DNA of 64,000 nucleotides, taken from positions 33,121-97,120 of the forward strand of contig CALBBQ010000006.1 in NCBI GenBank assembly GCA_937926785.1. Direction: 5' to 3'. Shown in pieces: positions 6,745 through 14,360 of this stretch. The DNA comes from an uncultured Bacteroidales bacterium (lineage in GTDB: Bacteria > Bacteroidota > Bacteroidia > Bacteroidales > Tenuifilaceae). A program made the position numbers and the translations under genes. How positions within the stretch are numbered: position 1 is the stretch's first letter; each line of letters starts with the position of its first letter. The notes under the pieces were generated by a model that saw nothing but the letters and a program-made list of their open reading frames with translations, made no database searches and was not told the DNA's origin.

Positions 6745-9277
6745 AGCCAATTACCAGAATATCGTCAATCTGTTCATTCTCCTCGCCACGCCAATCGTAA
6801 TGAATCCGCTCAAGGATATCGCGTTGCTCCGGCATGGGTTTCTCCCAGATCTCAAGTAGGGTCTGCTTCAGCTTCTTGAGCATGAACTTGCGGCCATCGG
6901 AACCGCCAAACTGATCGGCATAGCCATCGGAGAACATGTAGAATGTGTCGCCAGGCTGGTAGTTGACCTCGTGGTTGGTGAAGGGCATGTGGTCGTTTAT
7001 ATGCACGGCAACGGGCATCTTGTCGGCCTTGTACTCAATAAGTTCCCCTTTCCGGATCTGGTAAAGCGGGTTATAGGCTCCCGCCCACTCAAGCCGTTGG
7101 TTCTGCTTATCTATCACGCATAGCGAAATATCCATCCCATCCTTTTGCTCCTCCAGCTTACCGGTTTGGCTCAGAGTGGTTTTAATGTGGCTGCGCAGGT
7201 TATTGAGGATTTCGGCAGGTTGCAGAATATTTTCCTTGTTAACTATCTCGTAGAGGAACGATACACCCAGCATGCTCATGAATGCGCCCGGTACGCCGTG
7301 GCCGGTGCAATCGGCAGCAACCAACACAATTTTATCATTTTTACGGGTCATCCAGTAGAAATCGCCGCTCACAATGTCGCGGGGCATAAACAGCACGAAG
7401 TGCTCGGGTAGCACATCGGAAATAAGCGCTGATGTGGGAAGAACGGCCGTTTGAATGCGGCTTGCGTACTTTATACTATCGGTAATTTCCTGTTTCTGCC
7501 GGGTAATGAGCGCATTCTTCTCTTCAAGGATGATATTGGCCCGCTGCTTATCGCGGAACATCTTGAACATGAGCAGGGCGACCATCAGGATTAGGAAAGA
7601 TCCGATGATGGCACCGATAATCATCAGCTTCTGCCGTTGAATAATCGATTTCTGGAGCTCATCCTTGTTCTTCATCAGTACCAGCTGCTGCTCCTTCTTT
7701 TCGGTCTCGTACTTGGTTTGCATCTCGGCCATTACCCGCTGGCTCTTCTCACTAAAAATCTCATCTTTAATTCGAACGGCTTGCTTAAAGTAGGTGTAAG
7801 CTCTTACCAAATCGCCTTGGTGCTCATATAGCTTGGACAAACGGTCGTAGCTGTAGCGGAGTGTTTCTTTCAAGCCCAACTTCTCCGATAGCCTGGAGCA
7901 TTCAATAAAGGCAAGCTCTGCCTCATCGTAACGTGCCTGACGGAATAGGCTTTCGCCCTTGGCGTAAAGTGCGGCTGTAGTTTCGTAAAGCAGATTGTTC
8001 TTGCGTGACAATAGTAATGCCTTGGTGATGTAAGCGTTTGCCCGCTCCCAGTCGCGTGCCCAGCTATATATGCTACCCAGGTTGGTGTTCACCTTGGCAA
8101 TCTCACCCTCTTCATTCAGCTCGGTAAAAATCGTTAGCGCCTTATGGTAGTAGTTAGTAGCGCTGTCGAATGCGGTTAGAATCTCTGTCTGTTTGATTTT
8201 ATAGAGCGAATCCTCCCACATCTCACCAAAACGAGCTACCAGCTTATTGGTGGCCAAGCGCGAGAAAACGTTTCCAATATTCTGCAGGGTTTGCCCCTCC
8301 TCCTTTTTCTTTTGAAGCTTGCGGAAAAGATCCAGGGCCGTTTTGTGGTAACCCAACGCTTTAAGATAGTTTGCCTCGTTCTCTTTAGTAGCCAGAACGC
8401 TTTGCGACAGGTTTTCGTAGATCATGCCCAAACCCGAGTTACAGGTTGCTATCCCTTCATCGTGGTTAATGCTTTCAAAGGTTCGGAGGGCTTTTTGGTA
8501 CTGCTCCAGTGCAAGCTGAAAGTTACTTAATGCGATGTGTGTCCGCCCAATGTTCAGGTAGGCTATGGCCAGGTAAGCGGGTTGATCGCCCATACGCTCC
8601 TTAAGCTCAACCTCCTGATGGTAGCACCAGATAGCGCTATCGTAGCGTGCCAGGTCGAAGTATATACGACCAAGCCCGTTGTAGGTAAGGGCTATCTCCT
8701 TCCAGTCGCCCAGCTTTTGGCGCAGCTTGAGCGATTGCTGTATGTAAAACAGGGCCGAGTCGTTTACCCCGCGCTCCTGCATAATCTTTCCCAACCTGAA
8801 GTAGGCGTAAGCCTGATATCTAACACTATCGACCTTAATGGCCTGCTGAAGCAGCAGGTTGGCATACCGGTGCGACTGTTCAAAGGAATCGATGTAGAAG
8901 TAAGATGTGGAAATTCCCTTGTAAGCTTGCAGAATTACATTTTTGAAGTCTTTTTTTTGAGCCAGCCCAAGCGCTTTTTTGTACTGCTCAATGGCTTCGT
9001 TGTCCATGTAGCTCTCCGATAGGGCAAAACCCTTGTTGATGTATGCGCTGGCAAGCACCTCATCGTTTACCTTACGGGCAATTGAAATGGCCTCATCGGC
9101 ATACTTCAAGGCCTCGTCGGTTCCTGAGGCAACCTCGGTGAGCTTAAAAAGCAGCATCACTTTATCCTTACCCTTGGTGCCGGATAGCAAGTTCAACAGG
9201 CTATCGCGCTCGGTTGCATGGACCATGCTAACCAGCAATAGCCCTAACAGGGTGATTGCAAAAGTTTTTGCCCTCAT
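6734..9277 (-). CDS. TPR-repeat sensor with SpoIIE-type PP2C phosphatase domain
   Basis: 847 residues. It has a signal peptide (about 1-22, ending VHA), then a periplasmic region of roughly ten TPR motifs (about 25-480, with repeats such as ALTYNGLGRIYFDLARYDSA). A coiled-coil stretch leads into one transmembrane helix (about 549-570), a short linker of the ENALITRQKQEITDSI type, and a cytosolic SpoIIE/PP2C domain (about 595-847). Metal-binding Asp residues are visible in DIVSGDFYW, ADCTGHGVPGAFM and FSDGYADQFGG. The architecture is that of Bacteroidota phosphatases that dephosphorylate anti-sigma-factor-antagonist type proteins in partner-switching systems. No partner STAS or kinase gene is adjacent. 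The ATG at 9277 is chosen because it places the signal peptide at the N terminus; an upstream TTG at 9301 is less likely. Confidence 0.88.
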   Translation of the reverse strand: MRAKTFAITLLGLLLVSMVHATERDSLLNLLSGTKGKDKVMLLFKLTEVASGTDEALKYADEAISIARKVNDEVLASAYINKGFALSESYMDNEAIEQYKKALGLAQKKDFKNVILQAYKGISTSYFYIDSFEQSHRYANLLLQQAIKVDSVRYQAYAYFRLGKIMQERGVNDSALFYIQQSLKLRQKLGDWKEIALTYNGLGRIYFDLARYDSAIWCYHQEVELKERMGDQPAYLAIAYLNIGRTHIALSNFQLALEQYQKALRTFESINHDEGIATCNSGLGMIYENLSQSVLATKENEANYLKALGYHKTALDLFRKLQKKKEEGQTLQNIGNVFSRLATNKLVARFGEMWEDSLYKIKQTEILTAFDSATNYYHKALTIFTELNEEGEIAKVNTNLGSIYSWARDWERANAYITKALLLSRKNNLLYETTAALYAKGESLFRQARYDEAELAFIECSRLSEKLGLKETLRYSYDRLSKLYEHQGDLVRAYTYFKQAVRIKDEIFSEKSQRVMAEMQTKYETEKKEQQLVLMKNKDELQKSIIQRQKLMIIGAIIGSFLILMVALLMFKMFRDKQRANIILEEKNALITRQKQEITDSIKYASRIQTAVLPTSALISDVLPEHFVLFMPRDIVSGDFYWMTRKNDKIVLVAADCTGHGVPGAFMSMLGVSFLYEIVNKENILQPAEILNNLRSHIKTTLSQTGKLEEQKDGMDISLCVIDKQNQRLEWAGAYNPLYQIRKGELIEYKADKMPVAVHINDHMPFTNHEVNYQPGDTFYMFSDGYADQFGGSDGRKFMLKKLKQTLLEIWEKPMPEQRDILERIHYDWRGEENEQIDDILVIGFRV

Positions 9278-9364
9278 TACACAAATCGGATTCGATAGCA
9301 AATTACTAAAGAATGTAACTTAATGCAAAGGAATTTGATAAAAATAAACCTGCGTTCAGCAAAT

Positions 9365-9379
9365 ACCCCATTTTGGGGT
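9365..9379. repeat. Short inverted repeat in the divergent phosphatase/zinc-transporter intergenic region
   Basis: ACCCCA-TTT-TGGGGT, a 6-bp perfect inverted repeat. It lies between two divergent genes and could be an operator or a small hairpin; nothing else supports a function. Confidence 0.35.
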
Positions 9380-9424
9380 GTGGAATCACTTGGATTTTAT
9401 TGCTTGCGCATGAAAAAATGAAGG

Positions 9425-9480
9425 ACAAAATCAACTTCCTATGATGTATGTAGAAACTTCCTTCAAACAAAATCAACTTC
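9425..9480 (+). repeat. 14-bp perfect direct repeat upstream of the zinc ABC operon
   Basis: ACAAAATCAACTTC occurs at 9425-9438 and again at 9467-9480, a spacing of 42 bases (four helical turns). The second copy ends about 28 bases upstream of the probable -7 element at 9508-9515. That position suits an operator, possibly for a metal-responsive repressor, but no regulator gene is present in the window. Confidence 0.5.
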
Positions 9481-9507
9481 AACTATGTTTAAATGGATTT
9501 GATAAGT

Positions 9508-9515
9508 TAACTTTG
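9508..9515 (+). promoter_or_regulatory. Probable -7 element of the zinc ABC operon
   Basis: TAACTTTG at 9508-9515 fits TAnnTTTG and lies 16 bases before the ATG at 9532. An alternative AATTTTTG at 9520-9527 has a TTTG 18 bases upstream (9498-9501) but would leave almost no leader. Confidence 0.5.
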
Positions 9516-9531
9516 ATTGAATTTTTGCAGT

Positions 9532-10419
9532 ATGAAAAAACCACTTGTTATAGCAATCTTTTCCTTTGTGCTTTTTGCCATGGCGGGTTGTACCACCAAT
9601 CAAAAGGTTGGCAAAACACCCACCGTTTTTGTGAGCATTCAGCCGCTGAAATACTTTGTTGAGCGCATTGCCGACTCTACCCTACAGGTTAAAGTGCTGG
9701 TACCGCCGGGCAGTAGCCCTGAAATGTTTGAGCCCACACCACGCCAAATGACAGAGCTCTCCGAAACAAAGGCCTATTTTGCCATTGGCCTTCTCGATTT
9801 TGAAAAAGGCATGGAGGCTAAGCTGAGGGATATTGCAAACTTTCGGTATATCGACCTATCGCAGGGGCTAAACCTGATTGAGGGAGAGTGTCATCATCAG
9901 CATGAACAAAATGCCGAGGAACACCACCATCACGCCGTTGACCCCCATACCTGGATGTCAGCTGCTAATGCCAAGCTAATGGCCCAAAACATCGCCAAAA
10001 CCCTTGGCTCACTTTTCCCGGAAATGGAAAGCGAGTTCAGCGCAAACCTTAACCACTTGATGGCTGAAATTGATTCGGTTGATAGAGCTGTGCGTAGCAT
10101 CTTGGATAGCTCCGGACGAAAAACCTTTGTAATATACCATCCGGCACTGGGTTACTTTGCCCGCGACTACGGGCTAACACAGCTAAGCATTGAGTTTGAG
10201 GGGAAAAACCCATCGGCTAAAGGGGTGATGGAAGTTGTGGAGCGATGCCGCGCCGAGGGCATCAGTGTGGTTCTGTCGCAAAGCCAATTCGATACACACA
10301 ATGCCCAAATGGTTGCCCGTGAACTGAACGGAAGAGTTGTAAAGGTCGATCAACTTCAGGAGAACTGGCCGGAGAGTATGATTCAAATAGCCAAAGCCAT
10401 TACTGGAAATATTGAGTGA
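9532..10419 (+). CDS. znuA: Zinc-type ABC transporter substrate-binding lipoprotein
   Basis: 295 residues. A lipoprotein signal peptide is visible with the lipobox FAMAGC (Cys20), so the protein is membrane anchored in the periplasm. It belongs to the cluster A-I / TroA-ZnuA family: SIQPLKYFVERIAD near residue 37, VLVPPGSSPEMFEPTP near 58, DPHTWMS near 143, and a conserved YHPALGYFARDYGL near 200. A His-rich loop (HHQHEQNAEEHHHH) precedes DPHTW, which is typical of zinc rather than manganese or iron binding proteins. It is first of three genes; its TGA overlaps the ATG of the ATPase by one base (TGATG). The zinc assignment rests on the His loop and gene context and has not been tested. Confidence 0.88.
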   Translation: MKKPLVIAIFSFVLFAMAGCTTNQKVGKTPTVFVSIQPLKYFVERIADSTLQVKVLVPPGSSPEMFEPTPRQMTELSETKAYFAIGLLDFEKGMEAKLRDIANFRYIDLSQGLNLIEGECHHQHEQNAEEHHHHAVDPHTWMSAANAKLMAQNIAKTLGSLFPEMESEFSANLNHLMAEIDSVDRAVRSILDSSGRKTFVIYHPALGYFARDYGLTQLSIEFEGKNPSAKGVMEVVERCRAEGISVVLSQSQFDTHNAQMVARELNGRVVKVDQLQENWPESMIQIAKAITGNIE

Positions 10420-11192
10420 TGAAGGAGCCGGAAAAACTCATCGAGGTAACTAACGTAACCACAGGTTACGGGAAAAATATCGTTCTCCGAAACATCAGCC
10501 TTACCATATTCCAGAACGATTTTATAGGGATCATAGGCCCCAACGGTGGCGGTAAAACTACGCTCATTAAGCTGCTGATAGGCCAGCTTAAGCCGTTTAG
10601 CGGCGAGGTGATTTACCATACCAAAGGAAATGGTTCACTAATTGGCTACCTACCCCAGGCCAGCCAGGTTGACAAAAACTTCCCCATTTCGGTGAAGGAA
10701 GTTGTACTCTCGGGCCTCCTGGAGAAAAAGGGTATTTTCGGCGGGTATAGTCGTGAGCAGAAGCTGGTAGCCGACAAGCTGATGCAACAGGTTGGCATTG
10801 AACACCTCCAGAATAAGAGCATAGGTCAGCTATCGGGCGGGCAGCTCCAGCGCGCCCTGCTGTGCCGGGCCCTGATTTCGGAGCCGCAGGTACTCATCCT
10901 CGATGAGCCCAACACCTACGTGGACAGTAACTTTGAGGGGGAACTCTACGAAATGCTCCGTAAGCTAAACGACAGGATGGCCGTGGTAATGGTTTCGCAC
11001 GACCTGGGTACCATCACCTCGTATGTTAAAACCATAGCCTGCGTAAACGGCACACTTTTCTACCACCAGTCGAACCAGATTACCAACGAGCAGCTGGCAG
11101 CCTACAACTGCCCAATTCAGATTATTGCACACGGGCCAGTTCCGCATACCGTTCTGCTCGACCACGATAAGGAAAACCATCACAACCACTAA
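10419..11192 (+). CDS. znuC: Metal (zinc-type) ABC transporter ATP-binding protein
   Basis: 257 residues with a complete ABC nucleotide-binding domain: Walker A GPNGGGKTT near residue 40, Q-loop YLPQAS, signature LSGGQLQRAL near 138, Walker B VLILDEP near 158, and switch His in VSHDLG near 194. It powers uptake by the neighbouring permease. The start is the ATG overlapping the upstream stop; a GTG one codon earlier is also possible. The C terminus is unusual in being His-rich (DHDKENHHNH), suggesting metal binding on the cytosolic face. The permease starts 10 bases downstream. Confidence 0.88.
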   Translation: MKEPEKLIEVTNVTTGYGKNIVLRNISLTIFQNDFIGIIGPNGGGKTTLIKLLIGQLKPFSGEVIYHTKGNGSLIGYLPQASQVDKNFPISVKEVVLSGLLEKKGIFGGYSREQKLVADKLMQQVGIEHLQNKSIGQLSGGQLQRALLCRALISEPQVLILDEPNTYVDSNFEGELYEMLRKLNDRMAVVMVSHDLGTITSYVKTIACVNGTLFYHQSNQITNEQLAAYNCPIQIIAHGPVPHTVLLDHDKENHHNH

Positions 11193-11202
11193 TACTTTGG
11201 CC

Positions 11203-12042
11203 ATGATTGAAACTGTTGGTCAGTTTTTTCAGTACTCCTTCATCCAGAATGCTCTTGTTGCAGCATTATTCCTTTCCATCATCACCGGGTTTATTGGCTC
11301 GTACATTGTTGTAAGGCGGCTGGTTTTCCTTAGCGGTGGAATTACCCATGCCTCATTTGGGGGCATTGGGATTGCCTGGTATATGGGATTAAATCCGATT
11401 CTGGGCGCTTCGGTTTTTTCGGTACTATCGGCATTGGGATTGGAATACCTGTCACAAGGGCGAACGCTGCGTGAGGATTCTGCCATAGGCATGCTCTGGT
11501 CGTTTGGTATGGCCATTGGCATCCTTTTCGTATTCCTCACCCCGGGCTATGCCCCTAACCTGATGTCGTTCCTGTTTGGTAGCATCCTTACCATTTCCAA
11601 AACCGACATCATGCTTTTGCTCATCCTATCGGTGGTTACCATGCTTTTCTTTATGGCCTTTTACTACCCCATACTTTTCGTGGCTTTCGACAGCGATTTT
11701 GCCAAAACCCAGAACGTGCCAGTAAAGTTCATCGGGTACTCGCTTGCAGTGCTCATTGCCCTGGCCATAGTGTTTTCCATAAGGGCTGTGGGCATCATTC
11801 TAATTATTTCGTTACTTACCATACCTGCTAATATAGCCAATACCATTACCCACAGGTTTAAAAGGATAATCCAGCTATCGGTGCTGATCAGTTTCATATC
11901 AATTGGTGCAGGAATTGCTATTTCGTTTAAGCTCAATGTTCCATCGGGAGCCACTATCATTATCACCCTGATAGTTTTATACCTTATAGTTCAATCTATC
12001 CATTTGCTCAGGCAGCGCATTTATACCATGCAACTACCGTAG
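11203..12042 (+). CDS. znuB: Metal (zinc-type) ABC transporter permease
   Basis: 279 residues, almost entirely hydrophobic, with about eight or nine predicted transmembrane helices. It is an ABC-3 (ZnuB/TroC) family permease: the early motif VVRRLVFLSGGITHASFGGI near residue 40 and SIRAVGIILIISLLTIPA near 190 are characteristic. The start at the ATG 11203 follows the ATPase stop by 10 bases; an in-frame start at 11125 would overlap the ATPase by many codons and adds a non-membrane tail. It completes the A-C-B importer operon. Confidence 0.88.
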   Translation: MIETVGQFFQYSFIQNALVAALFLSIITGFIGSYIVVRRLVFLSGGITHASFGGIGIAWYMGLNPILGASVFSVLSALGLEYLSQGRTLREDSAIGMLWSFGMAIGILFVFLTPGYAPNLMSFLFGSILTISKTDIMLLLILSVVTMLFFMAFYYPILFVAFDSDFAKTQNVPVKFIGYSLAVLIALAIVFSIRAVGIILIISLLTIPANIANTITHRFKRIIQLSVLISFISIGAGIAISFKLNVPSGATIIITLIVLYLIVQSIHLLRQRIYTMQLP

Positions 12043-12145
12043 GCGTATGTGCATGAATAGCAAGGGAGACGTCGAAGCCTAAAACTTTTTTTTGGCAGGC
12101 ATATACCACACGGCTGTTTGGGATGTAATTTTCAGGCAACAGTGG

Positions 12146-12598
12146 TTAGAACTGAACTTTGACGTAGTCGTTTTCGAGTAGTTCGCAAACCACCTTAATG
12201 GCTTTGCCACAAACCATATCGAATAGGCCCGCATCGTAGGCCTTCTGCTTTTGAACCGGATCGTTCAGATCTATTCCCAGTATTTTTTGGCAATTGATTG
12301 AGCCCAGGGTATTGGTGCACTTCTCAACATACTCTCCCACAAGGTTGCTAGCACGCTCCTTTTTGGGGGTTTCGTTCATGGTTTGGTTTCCTTCGCGTAA
12401 CCCAATTATCATTGCGCCGGCATTAATTGCACCGCAAATGTGTTGCTTGTGCCCAACACCCCCACCCATTCCGGATCCTAATCGCAAGCACAGCTCGGGT
12501 GTCAAACCTTCGGCAGGGCCATAGGTTAAGAGGATGGCCTGGGCACAGTTGGCTTTATCATGAAAATACGCCAGGGCAATATGTATCTTTGATTCCAT
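12146..12598 (-). CDS. C_GCAxxG_C_C family protein
   Basis: 150 residues. Cysteines fall in the family pattern: Cys18 in KANCAQ, Cys37, Cys55 in the motif ICGAINAG, then Cys94, Cys103, Cys130 and Cys138. A glycine-rich GSGMGGGVGH lies before the CGA motif. The family is widespread in anaerobes and is thought to bind a metal or redox cofactor, but its biochemical role is not established. It lies convergent to the zinc permease (about 100 bases apart, no strong hairpin between them) and divergent from dihydrolipoyl dehydrogenase. A TAGGTTTG on the minus strand (complement of 12676-12683) could be its -7 element. Confidence 0.85.
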   Translation of the reverse strand: MESKIHIALAYFHDKANCAQAILLTYGPAEGLTPELCLRLGSGMGGGVGHKQHICGAINAGAMIIGLREGNQTMNETPKKERASNLVGEYVEKCTNTLGSINCQKILGIDLNDPVQKQKAYDAGLFDMVCGKAIKVVCELLENDYVKVQF

Positions 12599-12741
12599 AA
12601 AAAGAACCGTTTATCAGCTCTATTTACGCGCATATGCAGATTATTGTTTCATGTCAATGCACATGGCACGCTAACCAAACCTATAGCGAGGTGGCAGGGG
12701 ATTGAATGTTACTTAACATTTTCCTTTTCCAATTGTTGTTG

Positions 12742-12749
12742 TAATTTTG
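12742..12749 (+). promoter_or_regulatory. Probable -7 element of the dihydrolipoyl dehydrogenase gene
   Basis: TAATTTTG matches TAnnTTTG and lies 22 bases before the ATG at 12772. No clear TTTG -33 element is present at the expected distance. Confidence 0.5.
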
Positions 12750-12771
12750 ACAAACAAAAAAATTTGACCCT

Positions 12772-14160
12772 ATGAATTTTGACCTTATAGTTATTGGAAG
12801 CGGCCCCGGTGGTTACGTTGCTGCTATTCGTGCCAGCCAGCTGGGTATGAAAGTGGCCGTGGTTGAAAAGGAAAACCTTGGAGGTATCTGCCTGAACTGG
12901 GGATGTATTCCCACCAAAGCGCTTTTAAAAAGCGCTCAGGTATATGAGTATGCCTTGCATGCCATTGAGTATGGAGTACTTGCTGCCGACGTAAAGCCCG
13001 ATTTTGAGAAGATGATATCACGCAGCCGTGGTGTGGCCGACGCCATGAGCAAGGGGATCCAGTTCCTGTTCAAAAAGAACAACATCACCGTGTTAAGTGG
13101 CTTTGGCAAACTCAAGGATAACCATACCGTAACCGTTACCGCATCGGATGGTGCGCAAACCGAATACACCGCTAAACACATTGTTTTAGCCACAGGTGCG
13201 CGTTCGCGTGAGTTGCCCAACCTAAAGCAGGATGGCGTAAAGGTTATTGGATACCGCCAGGCGTTAACCCTACCCAAGCAGCCCGCATCAATGGTGGTAG
13301 TTGGTTCAGGTGCCATAGGCAGCGAGTTTGCCTACTTCTACAACGCCATTGGAACCAAGGTAACGCTGGTGGAGTACATGCCCAACATCGTTCCGTTAGA
13401 GGACGAGGAGATCAGCAAAACGCTGGAGCGGGCATTCAAAAAAGCAGGAATTACAGTTAAAACCGAAGCATCGGTGGAGGCTGTTGATACATCGGGTGAG
13501 CTTTGCAAGGTTACCATTCAAACCAAGAAAGGGACAGAGGTAGTTGAGGCAGAGGTTGTGCTTTCGGCAGTGGGCATCACACCAAACCTTGAGGGTATAG
13601 GCATTGAGGAGTTGGGTATTGCCGTTGAAAACGGCAAGGTTAAGGTTGATGAGTTCTACCGCACCAACGTTGATGGCATTTATGCCATTGGCGACATAGT
13701 TCCGGGTCCGGCACTTGCCCATGTGGCTTCGGCAGAGGGTATAGTTTGTGTGGAGAAAATAGCCGGTCTAAACCCTCACCCAATCAACTACAAGAACATT
13801 CCGGGGTGTACCTACACCACCCCCGAAGTATCAAGCGTAGGCATGAGCGAAAAAGCAGCACGCGATGCCGGATACGAGGTGAAGGTTGGAAAGTTTCCCT
13901 TTACCGCATCGGGCAAAGCAACAGCAGCAGGCAACCGCGATGGGTTTGTAAAGCTGATTTTTGATGCTAAGTACGGAGAGCTACTGGGAGCCCACATGGT
14001 TGGCGGCAACGTTACCGAGATGATTGCCGAACTGGTTGTAGCACGCAATCTGGAAACCACCGGGCATGAACTCATCAAGAGCATTCACCCCCACCCCACC
14101 ATGAGCGAAGCCATAATGGAAGCCGCCGCCGCTGCCTACGGCGAAGCCATTCACATTTAA
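12772..14160 (+). CDS. lpdA: Dihydrolipoyl dehydrogenase
   Basis: 462 residues, the usual length. FAD-binding GSGPGG near residue 9, the redox-active disulfide pair Cys40 and Cys45 in GGICLNWGCIPTKALL, a second NAD-binding VVVGSGAIGSEFA near 178, an FAD site YAIGDIVPGPALAHVA near 304, and the C-terminal His-Glu active-site region (HPHPTMSEAIMEA) near 440 are all visible. It is the E3 subunit that reoxidises dihydrolipoamide in 2-oxoacid dehydrogenase or glycine cleavage complexes. No E1/E2 or gcv gene is adjacent, so it is a stand-alone gene with its own promoter and terminator. Confidence 0.95.
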   Translation: MNFDLIVIGSGPGGYVAAIRASQLGMKVAVVEKENLGGICLNWGCIPTKALLKSAQVYEYALHAIEYGVLAADVKPDFEKMISRSRGVADAMSKGIQFLFKKNNITVLSGFGKLKDNHTVTVTASDGAQTEYTAKHIVLATGARSRELPNLKQDGVKVIGYRQALTLPKQPASMVVVGSGAIGSEFAYFYNAIGTKVTLVEYMPNIVPLEDEEISKTLERAFKKAGITVKTEASVEAVDTSGELCKVTIQTKKGTEVVEAEVVLSAVGITPNLEGIGIEELGIAVENGKVKVDEFYRTNVDGIYAIGDIVPGPALAHVASAEGIVCVEKIAGLNPHPINYKNIPGCTYTTPEVSSVGMSEKAARDAGYEVKVGKFPFTASGKATAAGNRDGFVKLIFDAKYGELLGAHMVGGNVTEMIAELVVARNLETTGHELIKSIHPHPTMSEAIMEAAAAAYGEAIHI

Positions 14161-14176
14161 AAAATATTTCCTCAAC

Positions 14177-14205
14177 AAAAAACCGCCCCTTGCTGGCGGT
14201 TTTTT
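14177..14205 (+). terminator. Rho-independent terminator after lpdA
   Basis: AAAAAACCGCC (14177-14187) pairs with GGCGGTTTTTT (14195-14205) across a 7-base loop, an 11-bp stem ending in a T run. Confidence 0.85.
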
Positions 14206-14360
14206 CATTTTCTGCTTTACCATAGCCACAAGAAAATTTATTAACATTGACGGTTAATCAAATCAAGCACCATGTTCATAATCCACAAGCAAATCATCAA
14301 CCTATGATGTGAACATAACGTATCTTTACTAATGAAACAGAATTCAAATTTGTTTTGCAA

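Noticed and set aside
6728..6745. TGGCAC at the end of the glycosyltransferase, considered as a sigma-54 -24 element
   Set aside because: No TTGC follows at the -12 spacing. The same holds for TGGCACGC near 12664.
12043..12145. Possible terminator between the zinc permease and the C_GCAxxG protein
   Set aside because: Only short imperfect inverted repeats; no stable stem with a T run.
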